Shown here: positions 1-8,398 of the stretch, one piece after another
Position numbering within the stretch: the stretch's first letter is position 1
Layout of the letters: the number at the start of each line of letters is the position of its first letter
From: an uncultured Alphaproteobacteria bacterium
GTDB taxonomy: Bacteria; Pseudomonadota; Alphaproteobacteria; Rhizobiales; Beijerinckiaceae
Assembly: GCA_937988775.1 (NCBI GenBank)
Contig: CALKHP010000048.1
Span: 1-64,000 of the forward strand
Reading direction: 5' to 3'
Length of the DNA: 64,000 nucleotides
The notes under the pieces: model-generated
Told to the model about the DNA's origin: nothing
The model's input: only the letters and a program-made list of their open reading frames with translations
The model's database searches: none
Made by a program: the position numbers and the translations under genes

Positions 1-144
1 AAAACCAACCGTCAGAGTCTCCATCACGCTGGATAAAAGTTGGGGGCAACGTCACGGCGATTGACCTAACAATGAGCCGGGCTAAGAAACCACGTCACCC
101 GATGTTTGCCATACGGACCGGGTTCCCAGGCGCGGGCTTACCCC

Positions 145-378
145 TCAATCGACCATATCGTCGGTCGAATCCTCATCGGGACCGTTGCCCCCCTTCGTAA
201 GGAATACCCGCAAGGATTCACGATCGGCTTGCCACTGTTCCTTGGACACCAGGACCGCTTCCCTGCCCTCGTCGTCGCGGATGATTTGAGGTCGTCCGGA
301 GCTTGCCCGACGAACGAGTTCCCTGAGCAGATCGCCGTTCGGGGGTAAGATGGTGACGTCGCCAGCGAAGGATCTCAT
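145..378 (-). CDS. Phd/YefM-like antitoxin (putative)
   Basis: A 77-residue acidic protein. Residues 18-55 follow the prevent-host-death pattern: an amphipathic helix (LLRELVRRASSG), a short strand (PQIIRDDEG) and AVLVSKEQW. In the Phd/YefM family this N-terminal fold binds operator DNA and the tail neutralises a toxin. The tail here is glycine/aspartate-rich and probably disordered. A GAGAG motif lies just upstream of the ATG. A PIN-domain gene starts 218 bases away on the opposite strand, so the two may form a toxin-antitoxin pair, although such pairs are normally co-directional with the antitoxin first. It could instead be an orphan regulator. Confidence 0.5.
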   Translation of the reverse strand: MRSFAGDVTILPPNGDLLRELVRRASSGRPQIIRDDEGREAVLVSKEQWQADRESLRVFLTKGGNGPDEDSTDDMVD

Positions 379-596
379 GACACTCTCATAGCCTTACGGA
401 TTACAGCATAACCGCGATTGGGAAATTCTTCGTTGTCAACTTTTGGATAAAGTCGACAACGGGCCTAAAGGAATCAAAAGATTAAATACCACCCGCAAGT
501 TCCGGGAAGGCTTTACGTTACCCGCATTTTCAGGTTCCCGAACGTACGTCCGCAATGCTTGCATCCGGTTCCATCGACAGTGCAGGAGGCACGGCG

Positions 597-1130
597 ATGG
601 GTGCTGGCCCAAAATTCTTACTAGACACCAATGTCCTGTCATACCTGGAGAAACGCACGCCTCCCCCTAGCCTCCTCAACTGGATCGAGCATCTCGATCT
701 CGACCGTCTGCTCATTCCTCTGAGCGCCGTGTTCGAGATTCAACTCGGTATCGAACTAATTCGGCAGGAACATCCAGAGCGGGCGGAGGATAAGGAAGGG
801 TGGCTGCTCGAACTCATCGGGCAACGCGCGCTTCGCCTCGTCATCCCAGACGTCGAGGCCATCCGGCTCAGAGCCCAGATGTATGCGCAGCATGAGCTTC
901 GCGGATTTTTCCATAACAGACCCGGCTGTAATAAACTCCACACCGGAGAGGACCTTCTCATCGCGGCTTCAGCCATCGTCGAGAAGGCCGCGGTTGCCAC
1001 ATATGATATCGCCGACTTCCTGCTGATCGATCAGTATTTTTCCTTGCCGGGACTGTACCACCCTGGAGAGGATGTCTGGATCATAGAACCCGTGACTGAT
1101 TTCGCCCATGCACGGTGGTCTCCACTTTGA
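597..1130 (+). CDS. PIN-domain (VapC-like) ribonuclease toxin
   Basis: 177 residues. PIN nucleases of this type cut tRNA or rRNA with a Mg2+ site built from four acidic residues. Those visible here are Asp10 (FLLDTNVLSYL), Glu47 (AVFEIQLGIE), Asp119 (GEDLLIAASA) and Asp137/Asp140 (ATYDIADF), in the expected order. The start was placed at 597, not at the in-frame ATG at 555, because AGGAGG (584-589) lies seven bases before it. At 177 residues it is longer than a typical 130-140-residue VapC, mainly through an insert around residues 55-70 and an extended C-terminus. The only antitoxin candidate nearby is the divergent Phd-like gene. Confidence 0.8.
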   Translation: MGAGPKFLLDTNVLSYLEKRTPPPSLLNWIEHLDLDRLLIPLSAVFEIQLGIELIRQEHPERAEDKEGWLLELIGQRALRLVIPDVEAIRLRAQMYAQHELRGFFHNRPGCNKLHTGEDLLIAASAIVEKAAVATYDIADFLLIDQYFSLPGLYHPGEDVWIIEPVTDFAHARWSPL

Positions 1131-1327
1131 GAGCGGAATCGGTTGGCGGAGTCGGCACACCGCCAAGGCCGGTGCCGAGAGAAAAGGTGGCTTGATGCTA
1201 CGTGACAATCAGGAAAACACGCGCATCGACCGTCTCATTACCGGTATTCTATAAGACGTGGCCTGCTACTCATCATGGCCTCCGCATCGACCTACGATTC
1301 CACGCCTTGCCGATAGCCTTGAATTTG

Positions 1328-3268
1328 TCACCGCTGGGAAAGTTCTGGAACCGTTCCTTTGCGAAAGATCCCATCCCCTCCGCAGAGATCGGCAACATTT
1401 ACGACACCCCGGTCATGGAGCATGTCTTTGACCTTCCGAACGGTCGCCTCGTGCTCACGCACCAAACTTCTGGCTTCGTTCATGCAGGCACTGAGAGTAA
1501 CAGCCACCTTCTCACGCAGAGCGTGGTCCGTTCGGAGTAGTGAACTGACTTCACTGGACGACTTGCTTGCCAGGTAGATTAGTGTGTCGCCCAGTCCGAG
1601 TGAGATTTCCATGTTAGCCGCAAGCGTCGTCGCCTGCTGAAGGTCAGAACCATCCCCGCCTCCTCCGCCATCCCCAAACTCACCGAGAAGGAGTTCCTCG
1701 GCCGCGAGACCGGTCACCAGCATCGTGATTTCCGCTAGGTATGCAGCCTTGGTGCTCAGGTTTGTCGTCTCGCATTCGAAAAACGTCTCACCGAACCTAC
1801 CAACCGCAGATTCCCGGCGCACGACCGCGTTGACAGGATATCGATGCGCTCTTTCCGCGAGAACGACGCCGATGACAAAATGCCCCGCCTCGTGAACGCA
1901 AACCCTTTCGAACGACGCCTCGCTTAACCGAGGAAGCGGCGGCAACGCCGCGCCAAGGTCTGCGCCGCTCATGTCACGGCGCGCCGTTCGGGCAAGACGC
2001 CGTGCGTCGCGGACAACCTGTTCGATCACCGCTCCGGATGCAGCTTCCAGCCGCGTCGCGATCTCGGTCAGATCCTCGCCATCCAGTGCACCTCGCAGGT
2101 GATATCTCAAGATTCCGGTGCGAGCCTCCAAATCGGGCAACGGAATGACGATGTGTCGATCAAGACGGCCCGGACGTCGCAGGGCCGGATCGAGCAGGTC
2201 TGGATAGTTCGTCGCACCGATGACAATCACGCCCTCTCTGCCAAAAGCCCCGTCCAGACATTCCAGTAGAGCGGCGATCACCTCTCTGGTGTACTGGGCA
2301 TTGTGGTCAGCTTGCCTGGCGCGATCCCCAACCGCATCGATCTCATCAAGGAAAAGCAGACTGGGGGAGGCCTGCTTGGCTTCACCGAACGCGCCGAGCA
2401 TCGCCTTCAGCAGATCACCAAGGTGGCCTTTGGCCTGCCACGACGCGAGGGAATGAATGAAGATCGGGACACGGCAGGTCCGGGCCAAGGCCCTCGCAAA
2501 CGTCGTCTTCCCGGTACCGGGTGCACCACTGACCAGAACTCCTCGATCCATGTCTTCCCAGCGAATGTGGCCTGCTCGATAGTCTGCGATATCGCGTGCC
2601 ATGGCTCGCCCCCAATCGGCGGCGGCGCCGAGGCCACAAAGGTCGTCAAGGCTCGGACCGTTGCTCAACGTGAGAGCAGGCTGTTCCCGCAGTTTCACTC
2701 CTCGGGCCACGCGTTCGATGATCTGTCGGATCGATCGCCCCCGTTTGATGGCGAGGCCGATCACGTCGAAGGGCGCGTCCGCCATAATTCGAAGATCAGC
2801 CTCATTCGGCGCTTTGCCAATGATGAGGCGGCACGCACCCAGAACGTGTCCAACCGTCGGTGGTTCGATCTGAATCACTCCGTCCGCCGCGATGAGTACC
2901 TGCGGGGGGATGGCCGTTTGGTTGCTGGCGAACGCAAAAACGAAGTCACTCTTCAGCGCATCATCGATCTCGTCCATCTCGCGTCGAGGCGCCTTGCCTG
3001 GAGCACGGGATTTCTGCCGATCGAATTCGAGGACCTCAAACTCATCCAGCGTGTCCCTTGTGAGTGCATGCGCCATAGATTTGCATGCTTCAGCATACGG
3101 CTTGATGGGCAGGCCACACGGCGCGATCACGCAAACGATGCCGGGCAAACCGCTCCGGACCCCGTACTGGGACCGCAACGCGCGGACGAGCCCGAAGTAA
3201 GCGAGGCAGAGCGTCGCGTTGTTGGTTACTTCCCTAATCGGAAAGCCGATTTTCCAGTGAGATGTCAT
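1328..3268 (-). CDS. Soluble FtsH-like AAA+ ATPase with M41 zinc-protease domain
   Basis: 646 residues. The N-terminal ~200 residues match no domain I recognise. Next comes an AAA+ module with Walker A GAPGTGKT (248-255), Walker B LLFLDEID (304-311) and an arginine-rich second region (ALRRPGRLDR), then an M41 peptidase domain with the zinc motif HEAGH (459-463) and a later GSDLQQAT stretch that should supply the third ligand. FtsH is membrane-anchored by N-terminal helices; no convincing membrane segment is visible here, so this copy is probably cytosolic. The start is the ATG at 3268 with GAGGTG upstream; a GTG at 3280 overlaps the stop of the preceding gene. It forms a two-gene operon with the small protein upstream. 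A role in defence or stress proteolysis is possible but not shown. Confidence 0.85.
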   Translation of the reverse strand: MTSHWKIGFPIREVTNNATLCLAYFGLVRALRSQYGVRSGLPGIVCVIAPCGLPIKPYAEACKSMAHALTRDTLDEFEVLEFDRQKSRAPGKAPRREMDEIDDALKSDFVFAFASNQTAIPPQVLIAADGVIQIEPPTVGHVLGACRLIIGKAPNEADLRIMADAPFDVIGLAIKRGRSIRQIIERVARGVKLREQPALTLSNGPSLDDLCGLGAAADWGRAMARDIADYRAGHIRWEDMDRGVLVSGAPGTGKTTFARALARTCRVPIFIHSLASWQAKGHLGDLLKAMLGAFGEAKQASPSLLFLDEIDAVGDRARQADHNAQYTREVIAALLECLDGAFGREGVIVIGATNYPDLLDPALRRPGRLDRHIVIPLPDLEARTGILRYHLRGALDGEDLTEIATRLEAASGAVIEQVVRDARRLARTARRDMSGADLGAALPPLPRLSEASFERVCVHEAGHFVIGVVLAERAHRYPVNAVVRRESAVGRFGETFFECETTNLSTKAAYLAEITMLVTGLAAEELLLGEFGDGGGGGDGSDLQQATTLAANMEISLGLGDTLIYLASKSSSEVSSLLRTDHALREKVAVTLSACMNEARSLVREHEATVRKVKDMLHDRGVVNVADLCGGDGIFRKGTVPELSQR

Positions 3269-3276
3269 GATACACC

Positions 3277-3618
3277 TCACGAATCCGTGCGGTCGGACAT
3301 CCGGCGCCCGAGCCGATACCAGCGAGAAAACGTCCGGGCGAGGCGAATATCCGGCGACAGATGCCAGAGCGCCGACGTCGTGATCGCCCGGCGATCACCA
3401 CCGATCAGCGGATGGCCGGATACAAAGCCCATCAAGCAGGACGTCGGCCGGATCCCCTGGGCCCAATGGTCGAGAATCGGCGCATCTTGGAGCGCGGAAG
3501 ATCTGGGATAACGGCCTTCTCGGATTTTCCGCAGATCAGCAAGGAGGCACTCAAGCGCCTCGATTTCGCGTTGCAGGCGACTGTGAGAGATTTCATTGGA
3601 TTGGGCATGCATCTGCAT
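3277..3618 (-). CDS. Small DUF6634-like protein, partner of the AAA+/M41 protease
   Basis: 113 residues. The N-terminal half is a charged helix (residues ~10-40, possible coiled coil). The C-terminal half has GHPLIGGDRRAITTSALW and ARTFSRWYRLG, which I associate from memory with the DUF6634 family of alphaproteobacterial proteins; no function is known to me. Its stop lies 9-12 bases before the protease ATG, inside that gene's ribosome-binding region, so the two are probably translationally coupled. It may be an adaptor or substrate of the protease. Confidence 0.6.
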   Translation of the reverse strand: MQMHAQSNEISHSRLQREIEALECLLADLRKIREGRYPRSSALQDAPILDHWAQGIRPTSCLMGFVSGHPLIGGDRRAITTSALWHLSPDIRLARTFSRWYRLGRRMSDRTDS

Positions 3619-4068
3619 TCTCCGTAGTCGGAGGTCGCACGATTGGTGCGGATAAATGAATCTCGGATTGGAAATGATTTCCGACGCCGGTCGGTGGCCG
3701 TGCGTCGAGGCATTGCCGCTTCCGCGGCAGCCTTAGCTGCTTATTCGCCCGGTCGAGCAAGCCCGGACGGAACGCGCCCGCTTCAAGGACGTTGGCTGGG
3801 GTGACTTGAGATATGCGGGGTTGGTGATCATCGGAATGCTCAGATACATGACGAGTTCGCCGTCAAATGGAACGGTGGCGACAGGTCAACGTATGAGCGA
3901 TGCGGTCATCATGACGAGAACATACATGGAACAAAATCATCCCGTCAATGATCCGAAAACTCATCGAGCGCGGACGGTTAATCATCCGTCTCAGGATATG
4001 GCAGCATTTCCAATATTTTCTCAGCAGCACGGAGAGGCCAGTCGTCGATCGGCCACCGCGCGCTTTAC
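3619..4068. other. Gene-poor interval between the protease operon and dmeR
   Basis: About 450 bases separate the divergent protease operon and dmeR. No open frame here has protein-like composition together with a ribosome-binding site. The stretch is visibly more AT-rich than the flanking genes around 3880-4020. It should contain the promoter of the minus-strand protease operon. Confidence 0.5.
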
Positions 4069-4090
4069 TAGAGTAGGGGGGCATCCTATC
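4069..4090 (+). promoter_or_regulatory. RcnR/DmeR-type operator with G6 tract
   Basis: An AGTA element is followed by six consecutive G (4076-4081) and then C-ATCCTAT. RcnR and FrmR-like repressors bind sites made of a G/C tract flanked by short AT-rich inverted arms, and this element fits that layout. It lies only ~9 bases before the dmeR start, so a bound repressor would block its own operon. Metal (Co/Ni) binding to DmeR should release it. Confidence 0.6.
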
Positions 4091-4098
4091 ATGAGATT

Positions 4099-4371
4099 AT
4101 GAGCCATACCATTCGAGAGAAGACGAAGCTCCTGGCCCGGGTACGCCGCATCAAGGGCCAGGTCGAGGCGATCGAGTGCGCGCTCGAGGATGAAGCGGGA
4201 TGCGACCGCGTCATGCACATGATCGCCGGGGTGCGTGGCGCTCTCACCGGCCTGATGGGCGAAGTGCTCGAGGACCATGTCCGCCAGCATCTCGTCGTCG
4301 CCGGGTCCGCGCCCTCGAACGCCGAAGCGGCCGAGGAACTGATCGACGTCATCAGGACCTACCTGAAATAG
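4099..4371 (+). CDS. dmeR: RcnR/CsoR-family Co/Ni-sensing repressor DmeR
   Basis: 90 residues, the same length as E. coli RcnR, all-helical. The family's metal ligands are present at equivalent positions: His3 (MSHTIREK), Cys35, His60 and His64 (EDHVRQH), which is the RcnR-type cobalt/nickel set and not the copper set of CsoR. The conserved RVRRIKGQVEAIE DNA-binding helix is intact. It is followed after 10 bases by the CDF exporter gene, reproducing the dmeR-dmeF operon described in Rhizobium leguminosarum. A G-tract operator precedes it, so autoregulation is expected. A formaldehyde-sensing FrmR is the alternative, but the neighbour argues for metal sensing. Confidence 0.86.
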   Translation: MSHTIREKTKLLARVRRIKGQVEAIECALEDEAGCDRVMHMIAGVRGALTGLMGEVLEDHVRQHLVVAGSAPSNAEAAEELIDVIRTYLK

Positions 4372-4381
4372 GAAAACGGCC

Positions 4382-5620
4382 ATGGCCGAACCGGATTCGC
4401 CTGCCTTTTCGTCACCTCACAGCCACGTCTTCCTCGGCGCCGACCACCAAGGCGCCGAAAAGCGCACCTGGGCGGTGATCTGGCTCTGCGGTCTCATGAT
4501 GGTGGCGGAGATCGTCGGTGGAGCATTGTTCGGCTCGATCGCGCTGATCGCCGACGGCCTGCACATGTCGACGCATGCCGGCGCGTTGCTTCTGGCGGCG
4601 CTGGCCTACACCTATGCCCGCAAGCACGCCAACGATCCGGGCTTCGCTTTCGGGACCGGCAAGGTCGGCGACCTGGCCGGCTTCACCAGCGCCGTCATCC
4701 TCGCCATGATCGCGCTCCTCATCGGTTACGAAGCGGCGTTGCGCCTGTTCAATCCGGTGCCGATCCACTTCAATGAGGCCATCGCGATCGCGGTGCTTGG
4801 GCTCGGCGTGAACGTCGCGAGTGCCTGGCTGTTGTCGGGTGGCCATCATCACCATGGCCATGGTCACGCCCACCACGAGCATGGCACGGAGATCCGCCAC
4901 ATCGATAGGGGCGACGGCGTCCTCGCCCTGGAAATCTTCGAGGACGGCGTACCGCCGCGCTTCCGCATCCACGACAATCGCGGAACGCCTGCTAGCGCCA
5001 GTAACTTCACGGTCGAAACGGTTCGCCCGGATGGCGCGCGCCAGACCTTTGCTTTCACTGATCGGGGCGGGTTCCTTGAGTCGCTGGCGGACATTCCCGA
5101 GCCGCACGAATTCATCGTTCGGCTGCGCGCAAACGGGCCCCGAGGGGCGGTACATGAGATGCGCTTTGAAGAGCATACCCATGGTTCCGGAGCGAGCCGC
5201 GCCCATCATCGCGACAACAACATGCGCGCGGCGCTCGTTCATGTGATGGCCGATGCCGCCGTATCGGTGCTGGTAATCGGTGGCCTGCTGTTGGCCCGGA
5301 TATTCGGCTGGGTGTGGATGGACCCGATGGCCGGGATCATCGGCGCGATCGTCATCGCCAACTGGTCCTGCGGATTGATGCGCGATACCGGCGGCATCCT
5401 GCTCGATCGGACGGCGGACCGAAAGCTCGCCCAGGATGTCAGGGCGGCCATCGAGATGAATGGCGACAAGGTCACGGACCTTCATCTGTGGCGCCTGGGG
5501 CCGGGACATCTCGGCGCGATCGTCTCAGTCGCCACGGACAAGCCATTCGGATCTGATCATTATCACCGCAAATTGGCCAGATTCTCCGCTCTGTCTCACG
5601 TCACCGTCGAGGTGCAATAG
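4382..5620 (+). CDS. dmeF: CDF-family cobalt/nickel efflux protein DmeF
   Basis: 412 residues. An inner-membrane divalent-cation/proton antiporter. The first membrane block (residues 30-152) carries ADGLHMSTH (Asp58, His61), the transport-site half of DmeF-like proteins. A histidine-rich loop (HHHHGHGHAHHEHG, 155-168) and a ~100-residue soluble insert follow. A second membrane pair contains VHVMADAA (His287, Asp291), and a C-terminal cytoplasmic domain closes the protein. The His-rich loop plus insert distinguishes DmeF from plain zinc CDF proteins. AGGAAAA precedes the ATG. Co-transcribed with dmeR, it should export Co2+ and Ni2+ when the repressor is released. Confidence 0.88.
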   Translation: MAEPDSPAFSSPHSHVFLGADHQGAEKRTWAVIWLCGLMMVAEIVGGALFGSIALIADGLHMSTHAGALLLAALAYTYARKHANDPGFAFGTGKVGDLAGFTSAVILAMIALLIGYEAALRLFNPVPIHFNEAIAIAVLGLGVNVASAWLLSGGHHHHGHGHAHHEHGTEIRHIDRGDGVLALEIFEDGVPPRFRIHDNRGTPASASNFTVETVRPDGARQTFAFTDRGGFLESLADIPEPHEFIVRLRANGPRGAVHEMRFEEHTHGSGASRAHHRDNNMRAALVHVMADAAVSVLVIGGLLLARIFGWVWMDPMAGIIGAIVIANWSCGLMRDTGGILLDRTADRKLAQDVRAAIEMNGDKVTDLHLWRLGPGHLGAIVSVATDKPFGSDHYHRKLARFSALSHVTVEVQ

Positions 5621-6626
5621 GTAACCCGATGCGAGGTAGCACCCGCCTCGGTCGTTCAGCGTCGCCACACCGATGTTGCAACTGGCAAGAAGAGAAGATC
5701 AGACACTGACCGCCAACGGCACGGGGCATGTTTTGGGCGGCCACCGATGGCCGCCTCTCAAGGGAAATGAGAAGCTTGTCGCCTTCCCCGTGTGGCAAGC
5801 CGATCAATTTGCAAGGCAGGTGCGTGATGCTTGCACGGAACCAGGAACTCGATCGCCTGATCCTCGATCACAGCAATGCCCGCCGCGATAGCAACAGGGA
5901 GCTCGCAAGGGTTTTTGCGGAACACCGCCGCAGACCGCTTTCCCGAGACGCGGGAGCGATGCTCCAACAATCGGATCAGAGGCAGAGGAAAACCATCTGG
6001 AGGCGCGCGGAGGACGCCATCCTGTCATCCGTCGCGCACGTGCTGACGGACATATCCAGGTCCGTTCTCCACTTCATTCTCAGTCAACTTCCGACTGGAG
6101 CGATATCTTCCCGGTGCGCACGCCGCCTAGCGCGCCTGGCGTTTTTCCTGAACCGGATTTCATGTCGCATCATGCGGCATCAACTGCGACGCGATCTCTA
6201 GCGTGGGCCTTCCTTCTCGGCCGTCGGCATCCGATCCGCAACCTTACAATTCCGCTTGACGCGCCGGGAGCGCGGGAGCAAAGCACCACCCGCGATTGCC
6301 GCCGCCAACCATGCGACCGGCATCATCTCCAGATAGAACAGCCCATGGACAGTCACAGTCGATCTAGCATCAAGCGTGTTCCGCACGTAGCCGACTGAAG
6401 CCTTTCCCGGCTCATCTGTCGGTTCCTTGCGGAACCGGGAACAGGATGAGCCATTGCGCAGCCATGACAGCTCCGCGTCCGTTCGCCTCGGCATATGGCA
6501 TGCCGGGCGTCATGACGCTGTTACCGTAATGCGATCAAGCCCCAGACGCGCGTGTCGGCGACGATGCGGACGGCCGTCCCTGTCGTCGCTTTTATTGGCT
6601 CCACCAGGTTGTCAGAGGCTCCGCCC
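5621..6626. other. One-kilobase gene-poor interval
   Basis: No convincing gene is seen between dmeF and the permease. It contains one copy of a 125-bp repeat (5757-5881). An open frame at 5728-6201 (+) has low-complexity Arg/Ser content with no domain. A 98-residue frame at 6198-6494 (-) has one hydrophobic stretch but no ribosome-binding site that I can defend. The interval probably contains decayed insert DNA and the promoter of the downstream ABC genes. Confidence 0.45.
5757..5881 (+). repeat. Dispersed intergenic repeat, copy A
   Basis: This 125-base segment matches 23771-23896 in the same orientation. The first 56 bases differ at only about five positions and the last ~31 at about one, while the middle ~38 bases diverge. 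Conserved blocks include CCTTCCCCGTGTGGCA and GATCCTCGATCACAGCAATG. Conserved ends with a variable middle suggest a structured or mobile extragenic element, not coding sequence: the reading frames are not preserved between copies. It lies 137 bases downstream of dmeF. Confidence 0.75.
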
Positions 6627-8360
6627 ATGGTGTTTCACAAGATCTCGCCGCCAGCCGTCGGCCGGGCTTTCCTGCCCAACATCTTCGATCTCGCCGCGCT
6701 CATCCTGGTGATCGGCGCACTGGTACTGTTCGTCTACGGCGCCCAAGAAACCACGGCACCGATCGCCGCGCTCGATCTCGTGCCTGTTTCGCTCGATCCG
6801 GCCAACCTGCCGGAATATGCGTTGCGCACCATCCTGCGCATGTTGGCGGCGCTGGTGTTCTCACTACTCTTCACCCTCGTCTATGCCACGCTCGCCGCCA
6901 AAAGCCGCCGGGCCGAGATGGTGCTGATCCCGATCCTCGACATCCTGCAATCGGTGCCGATCCTCGGCTTCCTTACCTTCACCGTCATCTTCTTCATGGG
7001 GCTGTTTCCGGGTCGCGTGCTGGGTGCCGAGCTGGCCGCGGTTTTCGCGATTTTCACCAGCCAGGCCTGGAACATGACGTTCAGCTTCTACCAGTCGCTC
7101 CGAAGCGTGCCGAAGGATCTGGAAGAGGCGGCGCAGAGCTTCCACCTTTCGGGCTGGCAGCGCTTCTGGCGGCTCGATGTGCCGTTTGGCATGCCGGGTC
7201 TGGTGTGGAACACCATGATGTCGATGTCGGGCGGCTGGTTCTTCGTGGTGGCCTCCGAGGCGATCACAGTCGGCGACACCACCGTGACCCTACCGGGCAT
7301 CGGCGCCTATGTGGCGCTCGCCATCAAGGAGCAGAATCTTGCCGCCGTCGGCTACGCCCTGCTGGCGATGCTTCTCGTCATCTTGCTCTACGACCAGTTG
7401 CTGTTTCGGCCGGTGGTGGCCTGGGTCGACAAGTTCCGCTTCGAGCAGACGGCATCGGCGAGCGCGCCGACGTCCTGGGTCCTCGATCTCTTCCGGCGCA
7501 CGAAAGCCTTACGGGTGTTGACGCGCGCCTGCCGACGCGAGCTTTCCGCCTTGACGGCAATCCGCCTGCCCCTGCCGAAGCTGCCATCCTGGCCGCGCCG
7601 CGATGGATCGCCGTCACGGATTGTCGACGCGCTCTGGCTAGCGCTCATCCTGGCGGCAACCGCCTACGCAAGCTGGTTAACCGCCGACTATATCAGCGCG
7701 ACGCTGAGTTGGGATGAGGCCTGGAGGGTGACGAAGCTCGGGTTCGTCACGCTGGCCCGCGTTATCGTCCTGATGATCCTGGCGACGCTGATCTGGGTGC
7801 CGATCGGCGTGTGGATCGGGCTCCGCCCGAAAGTCGCGGAGCGGGTTCAGCCGCTCGCGCAATTCCTGGCGGCGTTCCCGGCCAATATCGCGTTTCCGGT
7901 TATCGTGGTCCTGATCGTCCGCTATGGGCTGAACGCCAATATCTGGCTGTCGCCGCTGATGATCCTCGGCACGCAATGGTACATCCTGTTCAACGTGATC
8001 GCGGGCGCGAGCGCCTTTCCAAGCGACCTGAAGGAGGCCGCCCAGAGCTTTCACGTCAAGGGCTGGCGCTGGTGGCGCAACGTCATCCTGCCGGGGATTT
8101 TTCCCTATTACGTCACCGGGGCGATCACCGCCTCAGGCGGCTCTTGGAATGCCAGCATCGTCGCTGAGGTGGCGAGTTGGGGCGATGCCAAGCTCAGCGC
8201 CGCCGGGCTTGGCGCCTATATCGCGCAAGCGACGGAGGCCGGCGATTTCCCGAAGGTCGTCCTCGGCATCGTCGTGATGTGCATCTTCGTCACGCTGTTC
8301 AATCGCATCCTGTGGCGGCCGCTCTATGCCTATGGCGAGCGCCGCTTCCGCCTCGGCTGA
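6627..8360 (+). CDS. NitT/TauT-type ABC permease with two fused membrane domains
   Basis: 577 residues containing two tandem BPD_transp_1 domains (about residues 60-265 and 360-575), each with its own EAAQSFH..GW..FW/WW coupling loop that docks on the ATPase. In nitrate/sulfonate/taurine-type importers these domains are usually separate homodimer subunits; here one chain can form the whole channel. The start is the ATG at 6627, preceded by AGAGG; a GTG 75 bases upstream lacks a ribosome-binding site. The ATPase gene follows after 38 bases. No periplasmic binding protein is encoded nearby, so the substrate is unknown. Confidence 0.85.
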   Translation: MVFHKISPPAVGRAFLPNIFDLAALILVIGALVLFVYGAQETTAPIAALDLVPVSLDPANLPEYALRTILRMLAALVFSLLFTLVYATLAAKSRRAEMVLIPILDILQSVPILGFLTFTVIFFMGLFPGRVLGAELAAVFAIFTSQAWNMTFSFYQSLRSVPKDLEEAAQSFHLSGWQRFWRLDVPFGMPGLVWNTMMSMSGGWFFVVASEAITVGDTTVTLPGIGAYVALAIKEQNLAAVGYALLAMLLVILLYDQLLFRPVVAWVDKFRFEQTASASAPTSWVLDLFRRTKALRVLTRACRRELSALTAIRLPLPKLPSWPRRDGSPSRIVDALWLALILAATAYASWLTADYISATLSWDEAWRVTKLGFVTLARVIVLMILATLIWVPIGVWIGLRPKVAERVQPLAQFLAAFPANIAFPVIVVLIVRYGLNANIWLSPLMILGTQWYILFNVIAGASAFPSDLKEAAQSFHVKGWRWWRNVILPGIFPYYVTGAITASGGSWNASIVAEVASWGDAKLSAAGLGAYIAQATEAGDFPKVVLGIVVMCIFVTLFNRILWRPLYAYGERRFRLG

Positions 8361-8398
8361 ACCACCGGAACGCGACCTGATCCCAAGAGGGCACGATC

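Noticed and set aside
2303..3511. A 402-codon plus-strand frame antisense to the AAA+/M41 protease
   Set aside because: Composition is that of an antisense frame in GC-rich DNA, with no domain; the minus-strand protease has complete motifs.
3806..4102. A 98-codon plus-strand frame before dmeR
   Set aside because: It runs through the operator into dmeR, has no domain and no convincing ribosome-binding site.
6198..6494. A 98-residue minus-strand frame with one hydrophobic stretch
   Set aside because: No ribosome-binding site or recognisable family; considered a possible remnant only.
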